NCBI GenBank assembly: GCA_035578175.1
Contig: JAQMRL010000022.1
Coordinates: forward strand, 682,001-746,000
Origin: Catonia carolina
Taxonomy: Eukaryota; Arthropoda; Insecta; Hemiptera; Achilidae
Reading direction: 5' to 3'
DNA: 64,000 nucleotides
Below the pieces are notes generated by a model, which was given only the letters and a program-made list of their open reading frames with translations, was not told where the DNA came from and ran no database searches. Position 1 is the stretch's first letter. Each line of letters starts with the position of its first letter. The position numbers and the translations under genes were made by a program. Shown here in pieces: positions 34,344-39,900 of the stretch.

Positions 34344-34664
34344 AGTTCAGATAGTAGCTGCACCTTTAGTGGAATCAGTAATGAGAATTGTATTACATTT
34401 TGTTGTGTGTGTGTTTGTTTGTGAGCAGTTGTTTTGTTAATGTAATTTTACCCATTTAGTTTATTTAATGGCAAACTTTTTTTAGGACCGTGAAATTATA
34501 TTTCTAACATCAAGAATTCATCCTGGTGAAACAAATTCCTCATGGGTTATGCACGGGTCCTTAGATTTCCTGCTAAGTGATGGTTTAGCTTCTGATAAGC
34601 TTCGCTCAAAACATATCATTAAAGTTGTGCCAATGCTCAATCCTGAAGGAGTTATTAATGGATG
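3370..34664 (+). CDS. AGTPBP1: Cytosolic carboxypeptidase 1-like gene, 15 internal exons (partial gene)
   Basis: Peptidase family M14, CCP/Nna1 branch. Known family members are cytosolic zinc carboxypeptidases that trim glutamates from tubulin and other proteins. Exons: 3370-3525, 8593-8727, 12585-12716, 17008-17151, 17855-18064, 20155-20323, 21817-21972, 22946-23021, 23910-24094, 26723-26830, 28481-28589, 30594-30796, 31835-32012, 32737-32877, 34486-34664. Every acceptor is AG, every donor GT, and all 14 junctions keep frame. Order of parts: armadillo-like helices (exons 1-5), acidic linker (6), variable region (7-8), VKVAYPD segment (9), [10 protein letters not shown] and NWFYFEV beta domain (11-12), then HPGETNSSW with the His and Glu zinc ligands and NPEGVING (15). 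Both gene ends are missing: N-terminal exons lie upstream of the window, and the exon that should carry the third zinc His and the catalytic Glu was not found downstream. Family identity is firm; CCP1 rather than CCP4 is inferred from the long N-terminal helical region. Confidence 0.9.
3592..4400 (-). pseudogene. Degenerate mariner transposase
   Basis: Minus-strand fragments in shifting frames match a mariner: [36 protein letters not shown] and [19 protein letters not shown]. Several frameshifts and stops. A candidate terminal repeat, ACAAGGGTGAGTCAAAAATA, starts at 3594 after TA. The opposite end and the N-terminal helix-turn-helix were not found, so the copy is truncated or rearranged. Confidence 0.7.
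4903..5645 (-). mobile_element. Solo LTR of a retrovirus-like (LTR) retrotransposon
   Basis: A 743-base unit begins TGTGACA and ends TGTCACA, flanked by ATAT on both sides (4899-4902, 5646-5649). Read on the minus strand it has a TATAAAAGAG promoter (near 5338-5329), a GC-richer leader, and later AATAAA signals near its end, the expected U3-R-U5 order. No internal gag-pol is attached, so it is a recombination remnant. The superfamily is not determined. Confidence 0.7.
5329..5338 (-). promoter_or_regulatory. TATA box of the solo LTR
   Basis: TATAAAAGAG on the minus strand, followed by a run of C and G (CCCCCGAGCGGGG) and a candidate initiator region. Position within the LTR fits the U3/R boundary. 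Confidence 0.5.
6151..6306 (+). repeat. SINE-A copy with 13-bp target duplication
   Basis: tRNA-derived SINE: head with GGTTCGAATCCC (polymerase III B box), body CGTCTGCATTAGCAGTAA, then AACCAAAAA tail. AGTTATAACATAA flanks it on both sides (6138-6150, 6307-6319). The 5' end is slightly truncated. It is not a tRNA gene: the acceptor stem does not pair and the tail is poly-A. Confidence 0.85.
6326..6659 (+). repeat. SINE-B copy with 12-bp target duplication
   Basis: tRNA-like head (CCACCGGGTTGGTCTAGAGG, TGGTTCAAATCC), then a ~250-base body shared with copies at 17298, 29464, 32925 and 56929. ACATAATGAAAC is duplicated at 6314-6325 and 6660-6671. It inserted into the right-hand duplication of the SINE-A copy just before it. 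Confidence 0.88.
7120..7460 (+). repeat. SINE-C copy
   Basis: Shares the unit seen at 40328-40722 and 43716-44110: ATAGTTCTGTTTCTTATCAC, GGTGTAAAAGTCACTAATCA, CCAGACCCTGTGGTGAAT, ending GGCTGATGACCTAAACAACA with an (AAC)n tail. Truncated at its 5' end. Confidence 0.8.
8593..8727 (+). CDS. AGTPBP1: CCP1-like exon 2 (helical repeat region)
   Basis: Acceptor TTTTGTTTCAG, donor GTAAAT. Joins in frame to the previous exon to give [19 protein letters not shown], followed by [18 protein letters not shown]. Too short to stand out as an open frame; recognised by splice sites, phase and leucine-rich helical character. Confidence 0.8.
9266..10007. mobile_element. Non-autonomous pogo/Tigger-like element, TA duplication
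   Basis: Ends CAGTAGAGTACCGATTTTCC and, in reverse complement, CAGTATAATACCGATTATCC, each bounded by TA (9264-9265, 10008-10009). The CAGT...CCG(A/T)T.(A/T)CCG terminus is the style of pogo/Tigger elements. No transposase remains. A SINE-A copy is inserted inside. Confidence 0.7.
9333..9511 (-). repeat. SINE-A copy nested in the pogo-like element
   Basis: Minus-strand SINE-A with a T-run at its left end and the GGATTCGAACCC box. CTAGAAA at 9326-9332 and 9512-9518 is a plausible target duplication, so this insertion is younger than its host element. Confidence 0.8.
10170..11020 (-). pseudogene. DDE-type transposase pseudogene (Tc1/mariner-related, DDE_3-like)
   Basis: Minus-strand pieces: [48 protein letters not shown] and [13 protein letters not shown], then a tail rich in Asp, Ser and Glu. 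The order D..D..E (DETW, TDN, NPIE) fits a DDE transposase with a final Glu, unlike the DDD mariners elsewhere here. Frameshifts and stops interrupt it, and the N-terminal DNA-binding part was not found. More decayed sequence up to about 11570 may belong. Confidence 0.72.
12585..12716 (+). CDS. AGTPBP1: CCP1-like exon 3 (helical repeat region)
   Basis: Acceptor TTTTTGCAG, donor GTAAGT. Encodes [19 protein letters not shown] and [15 protein letters not shown]. Phase 1 at both ends, like exons 1, 2, 4 and 5, so whole helical exons could be skipped or duplicated without frame loss. Confidence 0.8.
13576..14897 (-). mobile_element. Near-intact mariner element
   Basis: 1322 bases with terminal inverted repeats CGAGGGGGTACCCAAAAG at both ends, about 28 bases in total with two or three mismatches, and the target TA duplicated at 13574-13575 and 14898-14899. 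It carries one transposase gene on the minus strand with a single frameshift. Size, ends and target site are those of a standard mariner. Confidence 0.95.
13635..14701 (-). pseudogene. Mariner transposase (DD34D) with one frameshift
   Basis: Start ATG at 14701-14699 ([14 protein letters not shown]); another ATG lies three bases before. The N-terminal half (14701 to about 14150) has two helix-turn-helix regions, the linker and the first Asp in [16 protein letters not shown]. The second half (about 14143 to 13635) has HHDNAPAHT and [13 protein letters not shown]; exactly 34 residues lie between the second and third Asp, so it is DD34D. The halves are in different frames, and the change coincides with a seven-base T run (plus strand 14144-14150), where one base appears lost. 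Otherwise there are no stops. It is either recently inactivated or the break is a homopolymer sequencing error. Confidence 0.92.
17008..17151 (+). CDS. AGTPBP1: CCP1-like exon 4 (helical repeat region)
   Basis: Acceptor TTTTCCAG, donor GTAAGT. Encodes [18 protein letters not shown] and [17 protein letters not shown], ending LGHLCNSS. Phase 1 in and out. Confidence 0.85.
17152..17854 (+). other. CCP1-like intron 4 with SINE-B
   Basis: About half of this 0.7 kb intron is a SINE-B copy; the rest is AT-rich. Confidence 0.6.
17298..17606 (-). repeat. SINE-B copy
   Basis: Reverse-strand SINE-B: the tRNA-like head (CCGGGCTGGTCTAGAGGTAA) is near 17606 and the 3' end GCAATGTACACACATTA near 17298. 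Moderately diverged from the copy at 6326. Confidence 0.85.
17855..18064 (+). CDS. AGTPBP1: CCP1-like exon 5 (end of helical region)
   Basis: Acceptor TTTGATTTCAG, donor GTAAGT. Encodes [17 protein letters not shown], then [19 protein letters not shown] and the [11 protein letters not shown] turn. In CCP1 proteins a comparable PLP..F motif closes the helical region just before the acidic linker. Confidence 0.88.
18915..19425 (+). repeat. SINE-C copy interrupted by SINE-A
   Basis: Runs from GCCCATAACAGCCAGGTGG to GGCTGAATACCTAAACAACA. It is interrupted by a minus-strand SINE-A at 19183-19368, and removing that restores the family sequence. Confidence 0.85.
19183..19368 (-). repeat. SINE-A inserted in SINE-C, 11-bp duplication
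   Basis: AAGCCTCTAGA is duplicated at 19172-19182 and 19369-19379. The SINE-A body is on the minus strand with its T-run at the left. Confidence 0.88.
20155..20323 (+). CDS. AGTPBP1: CCP1-like exon 6 (acidic linker) with weak donor
   Basis: Acceptor TTTTGTTGCAG. Encodes a strongly acidic stretch ([17 protein letters not shown]) like the Asp/Glu-rich linker of CCP1 proteins, ending DISELSM. The only donor that keeps frame with exon 7 is GTTTGT at 20324, which is poor. The better-looking GTAAAT at 20328 would put exon 7 out of frame. Without splicing, the frame reads on to a stop at 20358-20360. Confidence 0.82.
20324..21816 (+). other. CCP1-like intron 6
   Basis: Starts with a weak donor and holds a rearranged mariner (20425-20970). 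The remaining 850 bases show nothing recognisable. Confidence 0.55.
20425..20970. pseudogene. Rearranged mariner: C-terminus on minus strand joined to middle on plus strand
   Basis: From 20425, after TA, comes the end CGAGGTGTGGTTATTAAATA. Then on the minus strand (20605-20490) the transposase C-terminus: [17 protein letters not shown]. From about 20606 the plus strand gives the transposase middle: [39 protein letters not shown] and [12 protein letters not shown] sequence near 20940-20965, with stops. The two halves face each other, so an internal inversion plus deletion, or two copies fused, is needed. Confidence 0.75.
21817..21972 (+). CDS. AGTPBP1: CCP1-like exon 7 (variable region)
   Basis: Acceptor TTGTTCTAG, donor GTAAGC. 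Encodes [18 protein letters not shown] and [15 protein letters not shown]. Enters phase 2 and leaves phase 2. Polar, probably disordered linker. Confidence 0.78.
21973..22945 (+). other. CCP1-like intron 7
   Basis: AT-rich; no repeat or coding segment that I recognise. Confidence 0.5.
22946..23021 (+). CDS. AGTPBP1: CCP1-like exon 8 (short, serine/arginine-rich)
   Basis: Acceptor TATTTTTAG, donor GTATAT. Only 76 bases; encodes [18 protein letters not shown] and ends in phase 0. Supported mainly by exact phase agreement with both neighbours. Confidence 0.7.
23022..23909 (+). other. CCP1-like intron 8
   Basis: AT-rich. The segment 23349-23403 matches 12125-12180 (GATATTGAGAAAAC, then AATGAACC..ACCAAAT), an unclassified dispersed repeat. 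Confidence 0.45.
23910..24094 (+). CDS. AGTPBP1: CCP1-like exon 9
   Basis: Acceptor TAATTCTAG, donor GTAATT. Encodes [19 protein letters not shown] followed by [13 protein letters not shown]. The V(K/E)VAYPD and PEPL elements are recognisable in CCP1 proteins just ahead of the catalytic half. Confidence 0.87.
24350..24884 (+). pseudogene. LINE 3'-terminal coding fragment
   Basis: Encodes [12 protein letters not shown], then [40 protein letters not shown] and a Lys-rich C-terminus with a stop at about 24882. It resembles the tail of the LINE at 12936-15357 ([21 protein letters not shown]), so it belongs to the same or a sister family. 5'-truncated. Confidence 0.78.
25654..25823 (+). repeat. 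SINE-A copy (nearly complete head)
   Basis: Begins GCCGACCGCATTGGCGTAGT, has GGGTTCGAATCCCATT and ends AACCAAAAAA. The best-preserved tRNA-like head of the family in this window. Confidence 0.85.
26075..26460 (-). pseudogene. LINE 3'-terminal coding fragment (second family)
   Basis: Minus strand: [57 protein letters not shown] and [15 protein letters not shown]. This is the standard C-terminal tail of an insect endonuclease-reverse transcriptase LINE. The segment below 26075 down to about 25970 is probably its 3' UTR with a (GAA)n tail. Confidence 0.82.
26723..26830 (+). CDS. AGTPBP1: CCP1-like exon 10
   Basis: Acceptor TTTATTCTAG, donor GTAAGT. Encodes [18 protein letters not shown] and VVYDMDQL. 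The VYD(L/M)D element is typical of the family. Phase 2 to phase 2. Confidence 0.85.
26831..28480 (+). other. CCP1-like intron 10
   Basis: Holds a short copy of the TIR family F (27533-27897). Near 27285-27345 the word GATACTTCA is repeated four times. Otherwise AT-rich. Confidence 0.5.
27533..27897 (+). mobile_element. Family F element, internally deleted copy
   Basis: ACTTTCTCTTGCC at 27533-27545 is perfectly repeated in reverse complement at 27885-27897. Just inside the left end is the palindrome CCTATATAAATATATAGG. About 365 bases; lacks the centre present at 55105-56050. Similarity to other copies continues about 20 bases past the right end (GTGTGAGTGTTTTACACCAGA). Confidence 0.65.
28481..28589 (+). 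CDS. AGTPBP1: CCP1-like exon 11 (start of beta domain)
   Basis: Acceptor TTTGTTTTAG, donor GTAAAA. Encodes [17 protein letters not shown]; the F.S.FESGNL.K element marks the beginning of the N-terminal beta-sandwich domain that precedes the M14 catalytic domain in all cytosolic carboxypeptidases. Confidence 0.92.
29464..29783 (+). repeat. SINE-B copy with short duplication
   Basis: Full-length SINE-B. AAACCTAC occurs just before (about 29456-29463) and just after (about 29785-29792) the unit. The head is diverged (CCATCGGGTTGGTTGAG). Confidence 0.85.
29935..30261 (+). pseudogene. LINE 3'-terminal coding fragment (third family)
   Basis: Open frame encoding [52 protein letters not shown] and [11 protein letters not shown] with the usual stop. 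A typical conserved LINE C-terminus; only the last ~105 residues remain. The absence of internal stops suggests a fairly young copy. Confidence 0.82.
30594..30796 (+). CDS. AGTPBP1: CCP1-like exon 12 (beta domain)
   Basis: Acceptor TGTATTAAG, donor GTATGT. Encodes [20 protein letters not shown] and later [18 protein letters not shown]. The H.NWFYFEV and SQFN(F/Y)GM(K/Q)P signatures are diagnostic of cytosolic carboxypeptidases. Confidence 0.94.
30797..31834 (+). other. CCP1-like intron 12
   Basis: Mostly a minus-strand LINE remnant; the remainder is AT-rich. Confidence 0.5.
30955..31500 (-). pseudogene. LINE 3' remnant with (GAA)n-type tail
   Basis: Minus strand: [38 protein letters not shown], then decayed sequence down to a (AAG)n tail near 30970. 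Same broad family as 29935-30261 (WCYRRI matches WCNRKI) but older. Confidence 0.72.
31835..32012 (+). CDS. AGTPBP1: CCP1-like exon 13 (beta domain to catalytic domain)
   Basis: Acceptor CAATTTCGCAG, donor GTGAGT. Encodes [18 protein letters not shown], then [20 protein letters not shown] and YSKLL. The CYFA/IYH(Y/F)PYTYS motif is a family hallmark. Confidence 0.94.
32013..32736 (+). other. CCP1-like intron 13
   Basis: Holds a LINE remnant (32110-32400); otherwise nothing recognised. Confidence 0.5.
32110..32400 (+). pseudogene. LINE 3' remnant
   Basis: Shares purine-rich words with 2770-3170 (GGCAGAGAATAGAATGCAGG versus AGCAGAGAGTAGAATGCAGG) in the same order. Heavily decayed coding tail of a LINE. 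Confidence 0.55.
32737..32877 (+). CDS. AGTPBP1: CCP1-like exon 14
   Basis: Acceptor AATGTTACAG, donor GTAAAT. Phase 0 at both ends. Encodes [20 protein letters not shown] followed by [11 protein letters not shown], matching the LC.TL.GN..P..TIT segment before the zinc-binding strand. Confidence 0.9.
32925..33246 (-). repeat. SINE-B copy
   Basis: Reverse-strand, nearly full length; 3' end GCAACTTACACACACAAAGG near 32925, head near 33246. Confidence 0.85.
34305..34342. repeat. (ATT)n microsatellite
   Basis: About a dozen perfect trinucleotide units in the last CCP1-like intron seen. Confidence 0.9.
34486..34664 (+). CDS. AGTPBP1: CCP1-like exon 15, zinc-binding HPGE motif (last exon found)
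   Basis: Acceptor TTTTTTTAG, donor GTAAGT. Encodes [20 protein letters not shown], with the His and Glu that bind zinc, and [13 protein letters not shown] at the end. The last codon is split as TG|, compatible with the Cys that follows NG in many insect homologues. No following exon (HRC/YRC..DLNR, then the CDYHGHS His ligand) was seen in the remaining 29 kb. Confidence 0.95.
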
Positions 34665-36502
34665 GTAAGTAAAACAAATCAGTTATTAATGTTTTTGTTT
34701 GTATTTTTATTATCGATTTCAAGGTATTGTGGTTAGGGTGTTGAACAGTGAGATTTTTTGCTTGGGTTTTGCTGATTTCTTTAAGGGTAGTCAATGTAAT
34801 GTCCATTCAAATATAAGGAACATTTTCTCAGCTTGTTCTAAATTGATCATTATGATATTTTATGTCACCTTCTTGCACCTTGATACACACTTTTATATGG
34901 GGGTTTTTGAAAATTTTGATTTAAAAAAATTCCTGAACACTTTGGAATTTAAGGATATTTTGTTTTTGGTTATTTATTTAAAGTTGCATCAACAGCTTGG
35001 TCACTAGCGACTACTGTGCGTTTCGGTACTGTAATAGTGGGTTTTAACGTGTTAAAATTTCCAGAGCCTAGCTGGGAATCGAACTGGGAACCTTCCGCTT
35101 TGTAGGCTAGTGCACTAGTCACTATGCCACGGAGGCGACCTTAAGGGTATTTATTTCTGTAAATTTTTAAACTGGTTTTAAAAGAAAATCTCATGTTAAA
35201 GTGTGTATCTCAGTTAGACAAAACATCCCTGAAAATTTAATAAGTTATGGTTATCTGGTTTCTCAGAAAATGTTCCTTTGTGCTAAACAAATGAATTCTC
35301 TGAGAATTTGCAAAAGAAGAAGAAGAAGAAAATGGCAATGAACCTACCTTAAAACATCCCAGTTTTGTAGTCACATTGATTTTTAAATTCATACTATAAT
35401 TTCCTCTTTGCAGTCTGCCTTTTTCGTTTTGATAATCTTTCCCACTTGGAAATACACTTTTCTGCTCTACGAACCTCTTCTGCGCCCAGTTCCTTCATTG
35501 TGTTAACCATGAAAAATTCTGGTTAGCCTTTTAAATTAGTTTTACTCTAATAAACAAATTTTTTAAATTCTTAACTACCTAGTATTACGGTTAACTTAAG
35601 AAAAACCTTCGTTTTCTTCAATTAAGAAAGATTTGTAGAAAACCGTTATTTTCTAATGATTACAATTATTGTAAAGGATGTACCCCTAAAGTTACTCTTA
35701 ATTTTTAACAAATAATATTTCTCTATCATTAATCTTGTTTACTACGTTAAATTTAAAGTTACTCTTATTTTTAATGAACAAAACATTTATAATGATTACA
35801 ATTATTATAAATTGTCAGAAAATAAGAGTAGCCATGTATTTGTTGATTAACGTGTATTTAATTAAAATTTTGTGTAATTTCCATCAATTTTTTTAAGCAC
35901 TAATATAGGGGCGTATCTAGGTGAATTTAACAGGAAATAAAAGAGTAGCAAAAGTTTGGAGTTTTATTTTATAAAATAAATTGTAAAAGTTAAGAAATAA
36001 AAATATGCATAGGATTTTTGCTTCTGTTGTCTGAAATACTCTTTAGGATTGAAAAAACGGTTTATTAATCTAAGACTAATTACAAAAAGTTAAAAAGAAC
36101 ATTTTGAATAATTGTTTCTTAAGTTTATATGTAACGTTATAGTGTAATATACAGGATAAGGATTGTAGAAAAAATTTACAAACATTAAAATTAAAATTTT
36201 TTAATAAACTAATTTTACAATTGTATTATTTTAGCTTACAAAAAAACTTAAACTAATGGACGTAAATTAATTAATTGAAGTGCAATATCTTAGCAGTTCG
36301 TTTAATCAGGTCACACAGTCTTTTATTAATTTTACCTATTTTTCATTCATTTACTTTCACTATAAATTATAAAATGGTATGTAATAAATTACTTAAAAAA
36401 TATTAAAATACAATAATAATACATACTACTAAAAAAAAAATTATTTCTTGTCGGTTTCTGAAAAGAGCCGTCGTAAGAAAGAATTTTTTAAATTATTTTT
36501 TT
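34665..36502. other. Gap between the last CCP1-like exon and the lectin stop codon
   Basis: AT-rich; holds one tRNA-like SINE-D (34970-35140). I looked on the plus strand for the next CCP1 exon (NG-C-(H/Y)RC, DLNR, CDYHGHS) and found none. It is either intron of CCP1 or intergenic. Confidence 0.5.
34970..35140 (-). repeat. SINE-D copy
   Basis: tRNA-like unit on the minus strand: GCCTCCGTGGCATAGTGACT (A-box side), GTTCGATTCCCAGCTAG (B-box side), then ATTTTAACACGTTAAAACCC. Related copies: 54146, 59832, 60060, 61218. Confidence 0.75.
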
Positions 36503-36923
36503 TTATTCAGTAGTAGTTTTCTTTTTTGGCTTTTCAAGCATGATATTTCTTGCCCAAAGCCATTGAACATCATTATTGTTTTCGTTGTTATTGTTTTCAC
36601 TTATATTTTTATTATTTTGATCTGGAGGACTAGATTCTAGACGGCGTGATTCTAGAACCGTATTATGCGATTTTTGAGATCGATTTGTAATCGGTATTGG
36701 TTCTGTTGTACTATAATCGGTTGATTCGTTGCTCGATTGATATTCGTTTTCATTATTTTGTTGATCGTTATTTTGTTGATCATTATTTTGATTATCGATA
36801 CTTATTGATATTGGTTCAGTAGTATCTGTTGCTGTGGTAGATACTGTTGAACTGATTGTAATAGGACTTGATGTCGTTATGGTTGTTGAACCAATGGTTG
36901 ATGGTAATTTTGTTTTATATCCA
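36503..36923 (-). CDS. Lectin exon 5: low-complexity tail and stop codon
   Basis: Acceptor CTATTTCAG. Encodes a Thr/Ser/Ile-rich stretch (GSTTITTSSPITISSTVSTT), then DNQNNDQQNNDQQNNENE, and ends LEKPKKKTTTE with stop TAA at 36505-36503. The tail looks disordered and could be O-glycosylated; this is inference. GAATAAAAA overlaps the stop, so the first possible AATAAA signal is immediate, but the true polyadenylation site is not determined. Confidence 0.85.
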
Positions 36924-39900
36924 CTGAAATAGATTGTAATTGACAAAAATTATGCTTTAAAAAAACAAATTTTAATGATATTCAATAATGAACCTAAGGT
37001 GGTTCAATAAAAAACTTAAACAAATCAAATGAAAGAAACTCAAAACTATTTAATAAAAGTATTCATTGCTGGCTTTCTGAGAAATAATAATACCCCATTG
37101 TTAATTTCAAAACATTTAACCACCTTACTGTTTTGGTCTGACTATTTCAAAATTGTGCAGCACACCCAAATCCTGGAGCAGATCTAATGTTTACTGTACT
37201 TAGAATGTGATATGTCATCTGACAAGGATTTTGATATACAGCAGAAACTGCAAAAGTTTAACTCTGTTTTCTGTGCCATACATTATTTTATGAAATACCA
37301 CTAGGAGAGCGATTTGATTGAGATTTTATCAAGTATCAGCTTTGACTGCATTAACATGTAGTGAGGCATAGATTAGAAGCAGAAAACTAGCATCTCACAT
37401 TCATGGAGCTGGTTTTTGAGGAATGTTAGATAGACAACTTGAGGAACAGTGATATAAGATCAGAGCTCACAGTAACGTCTTTGAGCTCTGTTATTAAGCA
37501 GTACATGAAAACATGTGTGTCTGAAATTTGTTTGCCATTGCAAGCGTGGTAATATGATGTGATGGAAGAAGAAATGTTGTTCGACCAAGGAAGATATAGG
37601 TACCAGAAAAGGTTCAGCTGGCCTAAAGTGTTGTGGATTATTATGATGATTTAACTGGAATTCCTTAGAAATAAAACGCAGCTCATAATTTTTGTGAGGA
37701 AAATGTTCAGGTGTTATTCTGGACTGTGGACTGATGCGTGGGGTGCACTTGATGCTGAAATGTTGTCTTTTCGTTACCTGCTATGCTGAACATGCAGTAA
37801 AAATGCAGTCATGGTTGTTGTTTTTGTACAGAAATTTTCACATTTTTTAAAAATCTGATTTAAGTACATTTTTATAAAAGAATTTTATATTGTATACAAA
37901 GCTTGCAATCCCATATCTTATTTCATACAATTACTACATGATTTTGCATGATTAGCAGCAAATGCGTTAAAATGGCAAATCACACTGAAGCAAACACTGA
38001 ACAGATTTCACAGAATTCAGTGGTTTTCATGAAGAGGCAAAGCAGAACAGGAGGAACGACAGATGGTATTAAAGAAAAGAAAAAACCTTTACTAAAAAAT
38101 GCTGAACCCACTGCAAAAACTTTTTTTGCAGATATACTGAGTTGCTTGATTTGATCAGAAGTATGATTTATTTGGTTTTATATAATTTACATGGCTTTAT
38201 TTTGTTATTCATGGTTATAAATTACAAAAAAGTTATTTTTTTAAACTGAAGTTTCACCGGGTAAAGAAAACTGGTCTAACGAAAAGTAGATTTGTGGAAA
38301 TTTTATGTTAATTAATCCTGAGGAATTCTATAAAATTTGTTATAAACCTGGTAATTTTATTATATTTCTGTAAAACTATGTAAATAAAATCATACATTTG
38401 CTAATCATCCCTCTAACATCTTGGTCTAGTTCTTCTACACTTGACAATATTATTAATTAAAGAAGCAACTTATCGTTTAAGGTTACGTTCCAACTGAATA
38501 ACCTTGGTAGTGGTAATTTTATAAAGTACCGACCAAAAAGATTATTCACATTTCATTATGAATGCTGAAATTCACACTAATTATTTAAAAACAATTTTAG
38601 TTTTTTGGTATTTATCAACTGGTGGCTGTCTAATTTATATTCCAATATTTTTACATTCCTTAAAAATATTATCTTATAAGCACATTATTTATTATGTTTA
38701 GTGTTCTCGTTAGTATCTACCCGCATGCCATTGTGTATAATTGTTTTAATTTTGGATATTCTAATACTGTAAACAAATTTTATATCATCTTAGTGCTTTT
38801 GGTGAATGTGATAAGTGTTTTATTTTTGTGAATACATGCTGAAGTGTATTTTTCTGTGAAATTTATTTATTTTATAAAATAGAGAAGACATCTATTTTAT
38901 TTTTACTTAATATCTTAATACATTTTCGATTTGATGTAAATGCATAAAAATGTCTATATATTTTTTGAAAATATGTTAAATTGCTGTATAGGAACAACCA
39001 AGAGTTCTTTGGAAGTTTTCGCAATATTTATTACAATACATTTTTCTTCATTAAATGTTAATGGTTTTCACTAACTGTTGCCTTGTAATTCTGCTTAGGG
39101 GGAAAACCCCTGCCTAAATGAGAACCAGCTGGTATAAAATAAGTGGAAACATTTTATAAATTTGATCAAAATGTCGGTGTACAACATTTTTTCTTGAGTT
39201 TCCTTTTTAGTGTAGTGTTAATCTGTGCAGTGCATTCCAGTTTAATCCAATGTGTTTTTGTGTATGTGCATGTATGTTTGTATGTATGTGTTTTTTTACG
39301 CTCACCTGCTTACCCCTGAGATGACGAAACAGGTATAGATCCATAATTGTAATAATAGCATCGGGTTTGCTCACAGATGAAATCTTTGATTTTCGTACAA
39401 TCCTGTGTGTCCCATTGTAATTCTGGTTCAACCAACGCTACACATCCATCATTTACGCCGCTATCAGTCCTGTAAATGAATTTTTTTATTATCAATTTAT
39501 AACAACTATAATCCTAATTAAATGTTACTTAACTGTTGGCTTTAAGTACAACCTTGAGAATTTTTTGCTGCTACGCCAAGATGACACTTATACACGAAGG
39601 TGTACTGAAATTATTAAAACATTTTAGAAAATCACCTTGCCCTGTTTTGCCATACAAGTTTTGAGGGTTTTAAGTTCTCCCAATCACATTTGCACTACAA
39701 AAACTCGATGGTCTGAGGTTCCATTTTAAGCGAGGTAAAGTAACAGAATTGACATTAATACTAAATTAGATTCAATCATTAATATCTTAAAGGGTGCAAC
39801 TATGAGTTTCTTTAAAACCATTCTTTTCATGTATATGCACTTATTAAATTCCATATATCAGTCAAGAGTGTTAACATTGCTGACTACAGTTTCTGAAATT

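Larger units (their letters stand above)
32878..34485 (+). other. CCP1-like intron 14
   Basis: Holds a minus-strand SINE-B and an (ATT)n array. The segment 33800-34070 is GC-richer than its surroundings and unexplained. Confidence 0.5.

Noticed and set aside
37948..38154. 68-residue plus-strand frame rich in Lys and Thr
   Set aside because: No homologous motif; lies in AT-rich lectin intron 4 and looks like chance.
39207..39431. Minus-strand 74-residue frame overlapping lectin exon 4
   Set aside because: Different frame of the exon; the overlapping frame has the lectin cysteines and the right splice phases.
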